In this document: in pieces, positions 42,955 to 53,437 of the stretch
Position numbering within the stretch: the stretch's first letter is position 1
Layout: each line of letters starts with the position of its first letter
Assembly: GCA_963281255.1 (NCBI GenBank)
Contig: OY725488.1
Coordinates: 9,707,524-9,771,523, forward strand
Source of the DNA: Aphrocallistes beatrix
Taxonomy: Eukaryota; Porifera; Hexactinellida; Sceptrulophora; Aphrocallistidae
Length of the DNA: 64,000 nt
Reading direction: 5' to 3'
Translations under genes and position numbers: made by a program
Notes under the pieces: generated by a model
What the model saw: only the letters and a program-made list of their open reading frames with translations
Database searches by the model: none
Told to the model about the DNA's origin: nothing

Positions 42955-43075
42955 AGAAGCATTATGCATATTGTCTGGACATTATGCATATTGACTCAGA
43001 AAACAGCATTATGCATATTGACTCAGAAAATAGCATTATGCATATTGCCTAGGCATTATGCAAAATGGCCAATTT
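42955..43075. repeat. Short tandem array of 'attatgcatattg' units
   Basis: Four to five units of about 25 bases contain ATTATGCATATTG followed by 'actcagaaaa' or variants. Each holds the palindrome ATGCAT. It is followed at 43093-43130 by 'acattaatcgagttttaata', the start of the Helitron-like family in reverse, so the array may belong to that element. Confidence 0.65.
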
Positions 43076-43409
43076 CTCATATTGACCATAACATATACAC
43101 ATTAATCGAGTTTTAATAGTAAAGATAAGATGATCATGACACAGACAGAGACATGCACACGTCTACAATGGAGAACTGATCAATAGCAATATTATCAGAA
43201 ATATCATGTCCAGAATAACTATAAACATCGTTTTTAGTTCTAATTTGCCAGCATGTGGCTTGTTTCTCTACAGTGTCTAGGATAATTAAATTAATGAGCT
43301 GAGATATTTTAGTTTTCGATTCTGACTGCCCTGAAATCTGATATTATGTATCTATGAGCTACAGGAGTACAGATGTTAACTAATGATTTCAAACCATTTT
43401 AAATGTACT

Positions 43410-43595
43410 ATAGTAGAACTCGGTTAGTACGTACTCGGATAATACCTTCTTCGGTTTAGTACCTCTCATTTCTCTGAACCAAAATCCATCTATAATATAG
43501 ATTTCTATGTAGTACAAACTCTGTTAGTACTTACGGATAGTACGTGCTAATAATTCCTTCCCGAAGTGGTACCTCTTATCCGAGTTATAATGTAT
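43410..43595. mobile_element. MITE-like inverted element
   Basis: The left part 'actcggttagtacgtactcg' and the right part 'tacctcttatccgagttata' are imperfect inverted partners, with further 'gttagtac' copies inside. It is short, non-coding and flanked by 'tata'. Typical of pogo/Tigger-type MITEs, but I could not fix the exact ends. Confidence 0.45.
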
Positions 43596-43758
43596 AAGAA
43601 AGAGATCAGAACTATAGTCCTATGTAAGAGTATAGTATTTCAATGAGATGTTATACACTATACATAATATTGTATTTAAATAAATTGAATATCAAATTTA
43701 TAATAAATATATTTTTATAAAATTGACTGCTCTTGAATAGAATATTAGCTAATCCATA

Positions 43759-45039
43759 ATGGCCACAGCAGATCCAGGATCTGGTCCTGTTAGTATATTC
43801 GGGGTGAGTGACAAACTCCAGAGTAAAGTGAACTCGTTTAGGGAAGTGATTGAAAGGAAAAAGTTGGAAGTAAGAAGAGTCAGCAAAGAAATGATAAGTC
43901 TTATCGAAAAGAAAGAAGAAGAAATAATCCGAGAATTGGATGCTATTTGGAAAGAAGTGAATACTAGAATTGAAAAGAAGAAAACTGAAACTCAGAAAAA
44001 GATTGAAGAAATTGAGAATATTAGGAAAGGAATAGAGAGAATACTTTGTAAACTCAATCCTGGTTCCATCCAATTCAGTTATATATCCGAAGGTATCGAT
44101 TTAGCGAAAAGAGAAATGGATATTGATATTCCTAATGTGAAGTTAACGTGGAGAGTGGATGAACTGAAAGATTGTATAAATAGAATGTGTCGTTGTGTTC
44201 AACAGATTCTAGTTTATAATGATGATACTCGGTATCAACTGAAATGGAGTAAATGCGAGAAAGGAAGAAGAGACAATCAACTCTATTATCCATGGGGTAT
44301 AGCGGCTAATCCTATGAATGAGAATATTTATGTAGCTGACCAATGGAATCACAGAGTTCAGATTTTCTCTAGAAAAGGAGAATGGATCAGAACTGTGAAA
44401 GATCACGTAATGGAATATCCAGAAAATATTCTATTTCACAAACAATCATTTTACGTACAATGTAGTGAAGCAATTCTGAAAATGAATAAATCCACTGGGA
44501 AAAAAGAAAAGTCTAAATCTTATTATTTTAGTCTCGGAGGTATTTGTACAGATAATATTCATATTTATGTCGGTGTGTGGTATGGGATGAACCTAATAGT
44601 GTTAACTCTAGATTTAATTGAAAATAACAGAATATTTCTCAAAACAAAATTCCGTCACCACCAAAATACTGAAATCAGAGATATATCTCTATCTCAAGAA
44701 TTGTTTTATATTTTGCTATCCGATACTGAATTTCCAATTCAAGCATTTTCTAGAGAAGGCATTCTGACAAGATGTGTTGTTAAGAAAGATGGCATTAACT
44801 GTGCTTTTTGTTTCTGTCTAGATCAGCAACACAACATCTTAGTAGCAGACGATGGAGACTTTAAAGTGAAGATATTTTCCAATGAAGGGAAGCTACTCAC
44901 TCAGTTCGGTGAGAAAGGATCTGAGAAAGGACAGTTTTCTAGTCTTACTGGTATCTCTCTATTTCAAAATGATTGCATCATTACAACAGATCATGTAAAA
45001 AAGCGAGATAAACTTCAACTTTTCTCTCCTATTTATTGA
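43759..45039 (+). CDS. Coiled-coil/NHL-repeat protein H (intact, 426 aa)
   Basis: A single-exon frame starting at ATG (MATADPGSGPVSIF). The N-terminal 100 residues are a coiled coil (REVIERKKLEVRRVSKEM). The linker has WRVDELKDCINRMCRCVQQ. The propeller starts near residue 170: GIAANPMNENIYVADQWNHR followed by VQIFS, GICTDNIHIYVGVW, and HNILVADDGDFKVKIFSNEG. It belongs with gene B and fragment J. No RING or B-box, no signal peptide. 5' and 3' flanks are AT-rich. A likely functional member. Confidence 0.87.
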   Translation: MATADPGSGPVSIFGVSDKLQSKVNSFREVIERKKLEVRRVSKEMISLIEKKEEEIIRELDAIWKEVNTRIEKKKTETQKKIEEIENIRKGIERILCKLNPGSIQFSYISEGIDLAKREMDIDIPNVKLTWRVDELKDCINRMCRCVQQILVYNDDTRYQLKWSKCEKGRRDNQLYYPWGIAANPMNENIYVADQWNHRVQIFSRKGEWIRTVKDHVMEYPENILFHKQSFYVQCSEAILKMNKSTGKKEKSKSYYFSLGGICTDNIHIYVGVWYGMNLIVLTLDLIENNRIFLKTKFRHHQNTEIRDISLSQELFYILLSDTEFPIQAFSREGILTRCVVKKDGINCAFCFCLDQQHNILVADDGDFKVKIFSNEGKLLTQFGEKGSEKGQFSSLTGISLFQNDCIITTDHVKKRDKLQLFSPIY

Positions 45040-45209
45040 ACAATTTACTTTTATCATAACTTGTTTCAAACTGTATTTTTTTACTATATTTTAGTTCTAA
45101 TCATGTATTTCCTTGTTAATCCTATTCCATTTCTAATTTTAATTCATTTTATATTACTCATTTCTCTAACGATATCATTATAGTTATTTTCAAATGTTTC
45201 AGGCGTAAG

Positions 45210-45720
45210 CCGAGATCAGATTTGGCGGTGTTCTCCTGTGGAGATCCATTAGCAGTCATGATCAGTGAAGAAGAACATGTCTGACTCTACGAGACTCTCT
45301 TCGACCTGGTGATGACACTCCAGGACCTGAACACGGTGCACAAGCTCTGCACATGTCTCTGGAGTCCACGTCCTTGTCCGCAGGGGAAGCTGCCGCACAG
45401 AACAACGAGGTACTCCTCACAGGCTCCTCCTCAATTTATCCTGCACGCGCTCTGGATCATGACAAGCGCGTGACTCCAGAGTCCTCGCTGGAGTTTCTGC
45501 TCCTCTCCCAGCTGCTCAGACCTCACTGCTGTTCTGAGCAGAGAAGATGGATTGGCGCCCACTGCCATCGCCCCGTCTGCTCTGGACAGATCCCTGTCGG
45601 AGCTCTACCTCCTTCCTTTTCTCTCCCGACTCTCTCCACTGCTGGAGAGTCACCTTGTGGTGAACTCCTCTGCTGCCTGGTGGCACATGTGTCGAGGAGG
45701 AGATACGTGTCTAATGTATA
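45210..45720 (+). pseudogene. Duplicated gene-like block (partner 17985-18250)
   Basis: The first half repeats 17985-18250. Readable pieces are YETLF-type text (LFDLVMTLQDLNTVHKL) and, in a shifted frame, LESTSLSAGEAAAQNNEVLL, ALDRSLSELYLLPFLSRL and LLESHLVVNSSAAW. The mixture of frames suggests a decayed helical protein. The family is not recognised. Confidence 0.45.
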
Positions 45721-46345
45721 GTCTGCTCTGGTCTACACAGAGCAACACTGTCTGGACTTCCTCCCCTAGATGTGATGCTCTCTTTAATGGTATTTTGATC
45801 CTAGTTTCTGATTGCCAAGGCAGTGTGTTTCCTTGGTTACTAGATATAGGTTGAAGTCCCCTGACCGTTTTATCGCCCCCGTTGAGAAACACTGGGTTAA
45901 AGTCTTGTCTGACTTGGACCAAAGGTTGGGGTGTAATATGCTGAGGTTTAGATTCCGGCTGAGAGAGGGTAAGAAATTAATTTAGGCCTTCAGCGAACTG
46001 AGAATCTGGATCGCAGTCCGGAGAAGTGAGTGATGTTTGTGTTGGGAAAAAATGTTTTAATAGCAGCTGGGCAAGCTTAGGTTTTATAGCGGAACGCTCA
46101 GGATAAGACATTTATTATTTTCAAGAATAATTTGGGGTCGGAACACGTATTAGCAAATTATTAGTTTATTAATTTATTGAATTGCTAGAATATTGACTGT
46201 TTGTATTTATGGTTGGAAACACATTCAATGCATATATTTAACACTATAGACCCTTTAATTGTTCAATTAAGAAATAACATGAAGTTATTTATTCTTTAAT
46301 TAATTATTTAAAACCCACGCTTGTACTGTAATATCCTTACTATTA

Positions 46346-46880
46346 AAACTCGATTATTGTTTGTTTGTGTATATATATATATATATATCTGTAACGAATT
46401 GATTGAAGAAACTGCCGGGCGCAGAAGGCTGATTTTTGGCATGTGGGAGTCTTTTGGCTATGGCTCCAGTAAGTTCTGAGCTCAGACGAAAATGTTGACT
46501 CATCATGGAATTATGACGTCATTGTCACATTTTTAAAAGTTAAGCAACACAGTTATTCGGGCATAACTCAGCCATTATAGGAGATAGAAGGCTGAAATTT
46601 TAATAGAATCTGTATACTAACATACCTCACATATGATGCGACTTTCAAATGATGACTCATCACTTTGTTATGACGTCATCATTACTCATCAAAAATTTTA
46701 AAATTGACAAATTTGGTGATTTTTCGAGTGAAATCGGTTTTAACACTAAGATGGACATATTTAGAGATGTTATCTCCCTTATAATTAACCAATGTCACCT
46801 CCAGGCGACCGAAGGGAGCCTCCGGCGGACACTTTGTGTCCGCCAGCCGCGCAGCGCAAGCAAGCGAAGCGCGCTTGTTG
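46346..46880 (+). mobile_element. Helitron-like element, best complete copy
   Basis: It starts 'tccttactattaaaactcg', continues with an AT microsatellite and 'taacgaattgattgaagaaa', and ends with the GGCGGACAC/GTGTCCGCC hairpin and 'gcaagcgaagcgcgcttg'. Copies of TGACGTCAT occur twice. There is no coding frame. This copy defines the family seen at 25.4-27.9 kb. From 45721 to 46345 no gene is visible. Confidence 0.6.
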
Positions 46881-47089
46881 AAAGTGAAAATGAAAGTGGG
46901 TTTTTTTCTATTTATACCTTGGACCCCAAGTCATTCTCGGGTTATTAATTAATTGATCAATTACGAAATACATACACATGAAAGGATTCAATATAAAATT
47001 GATATTACTATTCATTTTAATTTATGTATTCGACATATAGAATGTACTAGTACAACGGCCCCCCGCTTTTTTGGTCAACCTGACGCCCC

Positions 47090-47700
47090 TGCTGGTGTGG
47101 ATGGAGGAGCTGTGAGGGTTGGAATCGTCCGTTCCTTCGAGGGAGAGAGGGACTGTGGAATGCTCGGAGATGAAGTGGATTGTGTCGCTTACTCGTCCAT
47201 CTTCTCCGTGGAGATGTCCACCCGTCCCATCTCCTCGAGGAGACTGATGAGAATCTCTGACAGCATTCCTGATAGAGCATGTATCAGTCTGCAGGAGTGT
47301 CTTAATATGTCCTCCTCCGGGTAGAACACAGCCCAAAGGGGAAGCAGTAGGAGATTTCATGGAAGAACTCCTCGGGGCGGCTGACGGCTGTTGTTCTCCA
47401 CTGGCGGCTGTTCTCCACTGTAACAAGGCGTCCTCCTCGGAGTTAAACACGGGCCAGAAACGTCCAAACGCCTCTAGCAGGTAGGAAGAGAGTTGGTAGA
47501 AGGTATGGAGAACACTCTTTTGTCACAGAATCTGTCCTAGATCTATCTGAAGGGGATCTCTATACTGAAGATAGCGAATCCTATTTATTGAACAGTAAAT
47601 TTGTTTGAACAGTAAAATTGAACAGTAGATCTTATATTTACTTTGTTTGTTTGTTTAATATTCTAAAGTTCTTATAGCATACGTATGTATATGTTTTGGG
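47090..47700. repeat. Duplicated module upstream of NHL copies (copy 3)
   Basis: Near-identical to 39720-40310, including a partial minus-strand text LLQWRTAASGEQQPSAAP. It forms the 5' flank of NHL pseudogene I. Compared with copy G, about 240 bases are missing just before the ATG (junction near 47777). Confidence 0.75.
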
Positions 47701-47800
47701 AAAAATCTCTCTTTTTATTATTTACACCATTTTATATAATTAATTTCTCCATCAACGCTTACTAGCTTCTATTTAATTAGAATTGAACAGTGAAGAGAGA

Positions 47801-49070
47801 ATGGCTGAAGCAGATTCAGGATCTGGTCCTGTCAGTCTATTCCCTGTAAGTAACAAGCTCCAGGTTAGAATGAATGTGTTGAAGGAAGTGATTGAGAGTC
47901 AAAAGTTGGAAGTGAGGAGAATTGGAAGAGAAATGAGAAGTCTCATCGAGAAGAAAGAAAATGAAATTATCAAAGAATTGGACGCTATTTGGGATGAATC
48001 GAATGCTAGAATTGAAAGAAAGGAGAAGTTGAGAAAGATATTGAAGAGATTGAAACGCGTAACAGGGAAATGAAGAAAAACTATGACGAAATGAAGAAAG
48101 ATTTTGAACGGATAAATCAAAAATTACTTTCTCTTCCTCCTATTTCTGAAGCAGTAGAATCAGCAGAGAGAGAATTGAATATCAGCATTCTTAACTGAAT
48201 CTATCCTGGAGAGTAGATGTGTTGAGAGAAAGTATAAATAGAATGTGTCGCGTGGAACAGGTGTTTAAGGAAGAAGCTACCCCTTTCCAACTAACATGGA
48301 GTAAGTGTTTAAATGGAGATTGAGAGACACAATTGGATTATCCTTGTAGCATAGCAATTAACAATGTTAATGAGAATATTTATGTAACTGATTTCAATAA
48401 GCATCGAGTTCAAATCTTCTCAAAAGAAGGCGAATGGATCAGATCTTTGAAAAACGAAAAGACGTCAATCCTCAGAACATTTTCATTCAAATTGATTTGA
48501 TCTATTTACAGTGTGACATGATGGTCCTAATTTTTACTGCATCAGATGAGAAAATGATTCAGAGTTCTAAATATTTTCATTCTTCACTCCGTGGAATCTG
48601 TGCAGATAGTTCTCACGTTTATGTCGGTTTTTGGACAGAAATGAAATTGATTTTCTTCTCTCCGAAACTGACAAGAAAAACAGATAACTTTGAATCCTCA
48701 ATCATGTAAAGCGGACTCGAAACTCAGAGATATAAGACTATCAGAAGAGGAGTTCTATGTTTTACTATCTGAGACAGAATATCCCATCCAGACATTCAGC
48801 AAGGAAGGAATTCTTCTGAGGTGTATCGTGAAGAGTTTGCTTAGAGATGCTAGATACTTCTGTCAGGATCAACAGCTTCATCTGATTGTTTCAGATAGAG
48901 GAGATTCTAAAGTGAAAATATTCTCCAATGATGGGAAGCTGTTGAATGAGATATCTCGACATGAAGGAGAGTTCACTCATTTAGGTGGAGTAGCAGTGTA
49001 TCCTCTAGGCTGCGTTGTTACAGTAGACAAGAGTCAGCACAGTATGCTGCAAGTCTTCTCTCCTCTCTGA
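47801..49070 (+). pseudogene. NHL-repeat pseudogene I
   Basis: This duplicate of G covers the full gene length. It has lesions at: about 48022 (4 bases missing, frame lost); 48192 (the shared one-base deletion, 'attcttaactga'); about 48320 (in-frame TGA in 'gattgagagac'); about 48463 (base missing in 'gacgtcaat'); and about 48672 (frameshift). The last 126 codons (48690-49070) are intact and end with VVTVDKSQHSMLQVFSPL. It is a pseudogene that was already dead when copied. Confidence 0.87.
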
Positions 49071-49079
49071 GTTCATAAA

Positions 49080-50860
49080 ACTATTAGAATTACCTAATTT
49101 CTGATTAATTTCTTTTAGTATTTACTAGCATCAGCGTTTGGTCCCTCTTCCCTTTTTTTTGCTATGCCTTTACTTCTATTTACTCTTCCCTTTTTGCTAT
49201 GTCTTCTCTTTGTACTCTGCTATTTTTGTATTATATGCGTGCACTATGCTGATTAAGTATCTGTACTCCTTAATATTCAATGTGAATGATTGAGAATATT
49301 AGAATTAACACTGAAATTAATAATTCTGGATTTGTAGGGGGTAAAGTCTTCGTCATTTTAGTCCCTTTTAAGCTGCATCATAGCAAATGTTCAAAATTGT
49401 CAAAGCTTTTTCAGATCTCTCAAGATTGATTGCGTCCCCGGAGATGTCCAATAAACTAATTGTGCCATAATAAGTACAAGCTCCTTCCCATACTTGCGCC
49501 TTGTGGCTTGCAGACACTTGTGTCCGCAGAGTCTCCCTGCGCGCGCCTAGCGTTACGCATGATATTCGAAATCTGCAACCCTGGAAACCCCATGTCAACC
49601 GTTGGAAGCCAGTCTCTAGCCTATTTTGGAATTTCTTTACTTTATGTATCTATTGTAAACAAGAGTAAACGAATAATTAAACTCAAAAACAAACAATGTC
49701 ATTTTTATAATATTTTAATTTAATTCTCATAGAACTTCTATGGGTGTTAATCAGGTGGCAGTAGACTTTGGAAATTTCAACATTCCCATTGATATATCGT
49801 GATTAGACAATTGTATTCTATTAATGATCGACAATGATTAATCTCATAATTCAGTGTCACTGAGAGTGATCAGTTCAATCGCTTTAAACAGATTTCGGTT
49901 CGACAACTGGAGTGGTTGCTTAGAATTAGTTTGAATTTGATCGGATTTTTAGAATGTAATAATTCCGAGTAGGAACCTAACATTCTGCAATTTTGACTTA
50001 TTTATAATGTAGAAATAATCCATTTTACACTGCTTTTCAATGCTATTTCGTCCTAAATACCCTGCAATCATATGATTGCTCTTTATCCACACGGATAACG
50101 CCGAATATCTTATTATGTTATGATACTTTACCATAGAATACTAGTGGACCCTTCCTCTCTTAAAATCAATAAATGTCACAGAAACAGAATAGATAATTAG
50201 GAACATATTTAGTATCAAATTAGAAGATTATAAGTTTATACAGTTAAATCCTAAATCTATTTCACTCATTTCGATGAAAGATTATGATAAAGTTACCAAG
50301 TTAGTACACTAGCAGCTAATTGCTTGCTAGTTAGAGCATGAAAATACTGGAATACTGAACTGAGAGCAAAATAGATAGCTTTGAATGTTAGTTAGGAGAT
50401 TAGCTCTGAAATGAGGAGGACTCTCTTTCGATTAGGCCTGCCTACTATGTCATTAACAGCATTATCCTTAACATCTTCTTATGTCGTATTGGGATAGAGC
50501 AGGGTTTGCTGTCTTCATCAGTGCAGCTAGTACAGCCACGTAAGTCCCACTCATAAATCCATGACCTGAGAAAATTAATTTAATTATTAACAATAGTAGA
50601 ACAGGCTGCAACGATCGACCTTGGAAATTTTAATGATAGTTTAGTAGTACACAGCATAAGGTGTATTCGATCAAACTTTGGAATGTGGGCTTACAAGAAC
50701 TCACAAAACACAAAGTGATGAGTTGTTTATACTAGGACACGAGGATATACCTCAAGAAATTTATATCATGCAATCTGGAAACTGCATCCAATCCTGAGAT
50801 TGTTCCTCCCAAAGTACCGTAATAGGGCTACTTCCCTTCAACTCGTACTGACTACAGATT
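49080..50860. other. No gene seen; repeat remnants
   Basis: Bases 49500-49560 ('gcagacacttgtgtccgca') recall the Helitron-like end hairpin. Otherwise the stretch is AT-rich with only chance open frames. Confidence 0.55.
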
Positions 50861-50872
50861 TGAATCCTTCGC

Positions 50873-51340
50873 TACTCCACTGTCCACATCTCCAGCAATT
50901 CCTGCATAGTGGGTGCCTGGACCGTTAGTTTCTGTTCCTTGCTCATTAGTGCCAATAGATCGTCTATGCCGTCAAACCCCAGCTTTGCCCTCGTTCCACT
51001 CGTCCCATTTCTCCATCTACAATTATTTAGTTCAAGAGAACTGAATAATCTTATTCGTATCGATAGAAAGTTCATTCAGTTTTCACGCATCAATGCTAAC
51101 CTGAAGTCTATATGGTCATAATTGATTCCAGGGCCGAAGACATAGATGTCTGCTCCTAATCCATAGTTAAATGATGTGAAATAATCATCAGTGCAATCCA
51201 CATTATCAAGAATGTCTAAGTTGTAGCGATGAATGCCAGAGCTATCCTCACTTTATTCGGTCAGTAACCAAAATCATATGTATGCACAACTTGATCCTTC
51301 TCAATTAGTTCGACGTTTGGCAGTTTTGAAATCTAAAGAT
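50873..51340 (-). pseudogene. Three exon-like pieces of an unidentified minus-strand gene
   Basis: Reading from the right: a piece after an acceptor-like 'ctttag' near 51335 contains KLPNVELIEKDQVVHTYDFGY and then a stop. The second (about 51105-51250) contains SGIHRYNLDILDNVDCTDDY and GADIYVFGPGINYDHIDF, ending at a GT donor. The third (50873-51018) follows 'ttgtag' and reads GIDDLLALMSKEQKLTVQA to EMWTVE and a stop. Pieces two and three join in phase (shared Arg codon). Pieces one and two do not without a frameshift. The family is not recognised. Either a degraded gene or one with an intron I missed. Confidence 0.4.
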
Positions 51341-52535
51341 GAGAATATCTCAAATATTAAAACAGTGATTTATCACTCCACCACGGATAAATGCAACTTT
51401 ACTTGATAATTTTATTATACTAGTATATCCTTAATATATGAAACGCCCTAATTATAACCACAGGCGTTTTAATCTCATTTGGAAAATGCTAGAGGTCCAG
51501 AAAGTGCGAAGAGAACGACAGTAACATGTATTATGTGGGATATTTACCCACAAGATTTTAAAAATCGTATTTTCACTTTAATATATTTATATGGAATGCT
51601 TCATGGTTAGTCTGGTCAATTTATCTCAGTATTCTACCCATCCAACCATGATGCTCCTAGTAATAATAAATATCGAAATAAGTCACTTTTAAAACTCACG
51701 TTAATATGGCAAGTAAATGGAGCAATGTCTACTTTAAAAATGCATATTAACATAGCTCAGAAAACATTTTAAAAATTAAATTTAGTAATTGTGTGATTGA
51801 AACTATATCTCATAGTTGAATTATGATAGGAATTTATCAGTACAATTATCTTCTCTTCCAGAGAGTGTACTAGCATATATATTATACGAGTACGAGAATA
51901 TTCATATTATCGGAGTATTGGTAAAACATGTGAGTATTGTGTAGAAATTTATTAATTGATGACATGTATCCACTATACATATGATTATCCAACTACACCA
52001 GAGTTAGACTTAAGGTTGGTGTTTCCTTCCAGAACTAACTTTTAAAGTTTTCATTATTTTCTTCTGAAATTTTTTGTGGAAACTATTCTCGTTGAGTTAT
52101 CTGCAAAAATACACTTTTCGGGAGCCCAAGAAGTAAGAGAAAAATTATTTTTTTCCCAAATGACCTAATTTATAGAGGACATTCAAGGAAACTTCAATGC
52201 CTTATGCCTCTTTTACTCAATTATTCTTACACAAAATGGTTGAATAAAGAAAATAATAGGAATAGAATTTTCAATTTTAACCTAAATAATTTTTTCTTTC
52301 AAATTTCGTTTATACAAAATTTAGAGGCAGATTTTCGAAAGGAAAAATATTTTAACTTTTTTCTAAAGTAGAATATCGAAAATCTATCTCTATCATTTTG
52401 TTCTACGTGACGAGATCTTTCCAAAACAATCGAGTTTTTTACTCTATGACTTTTGTAACTAGAGATTCCTCCGTTGTAAAATTGATTTTTTTGAGTGTTA
52501 AAAACATGCTACAAAGCAATTTTCTTCGGAAAGGC

Positions 52536-53176
52536 TGAAAGATGACGAAATGGAATCTCCAGAAAATATTCTATTTCACAACCAATCGATTTACGTACAA
52601 TGTGATACAGCAATTCTGAAATTGAATGAATCCACTGAGAAGAAACAAAAGTCTAAATCTTATGATTTTTATCTCGGAGGTATCTGTACAGATAATATTC
52701 ATATTTATGTCGGGAAATACAGCGGAATGAATATAATAGTGTTAACTCTAGATTTGATTGAAGAAAACAGAATATCTCTCAAGACTGAATTCTGTAAACA
52801 AGATACTAGAATCAGAGATATATCTCTATCTCAAGAAGTGTTCTATATTTTACTATCCAAGACAGAATTTCCAATTCAAGCATTTTCTAGAAAAGGCATT
52901 CTGACAAGATGTGTTGTTAAGAAAGATAGCATTAACAATGCTTTTTGTTTCTGTCTAGATCTGAAACACAACATCTTAGTAGCGGACGATGGAGACTCTA
53001 AAGTGAAGATATTTTCCAATGAAGGGAAGCTACTCACTCAGTTCGGTGAGAAAGGATCTGAGAAAGGACAGTTCTCTAGTCTTACTGGTATTTCTCTTTT
53101 TCAGCATGATTGTATCATTACAACAGATTATGGAAAGAAGCGAGACAAACTTCAACTTTTCTTTCCTATTTATTGA
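52536..53176 (+). pseudogene. 5'-truncated NHL-repeat copy J
   Basis: An open frame of about 210 codons matches the C-terminal half of gene H from PENILFHNQSIYVQC onward (GICTDNIHIYVGKY, HNILVADDGDSKVKIF). The coiled coil, linker and first blade are absent: similarity to H begins abruptly at about 52536. The remainder has no lesion. The 3' end of this copy, with the following POLR1E, was duplicated to 6786-7917. From 51340 to 52535 I see no gene. Confidence 0.8.
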
Positions 53177-53437
53177 TGAATTTTTGATATTTTATATCAA
53201 ACTTGTTTGTCTGTTTACTTTTATCGAATTCTTATAGCAGATTTTCTTAGTTATAATCCCTCTTTCTTCCTATTTTAATCCACTTTATATTTCCAAATTG
53301 TCTATCGACACCATTGTTGATTTTATTGGAAATTAATTTGTACAACATAACTGTTTGCTGTTAAGCTAACTCTGACGGAAATAAGAGTACTGACTTAATG
53401 ACTAATCTCATTCACTAGAATTGTAGATAGAAGTCTG

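Noticed and set aside
45650..45922. Minus-strand frame of 90 codons
   Set aside because: No splice sites, no homology seen; it is opposite decayed coding text.
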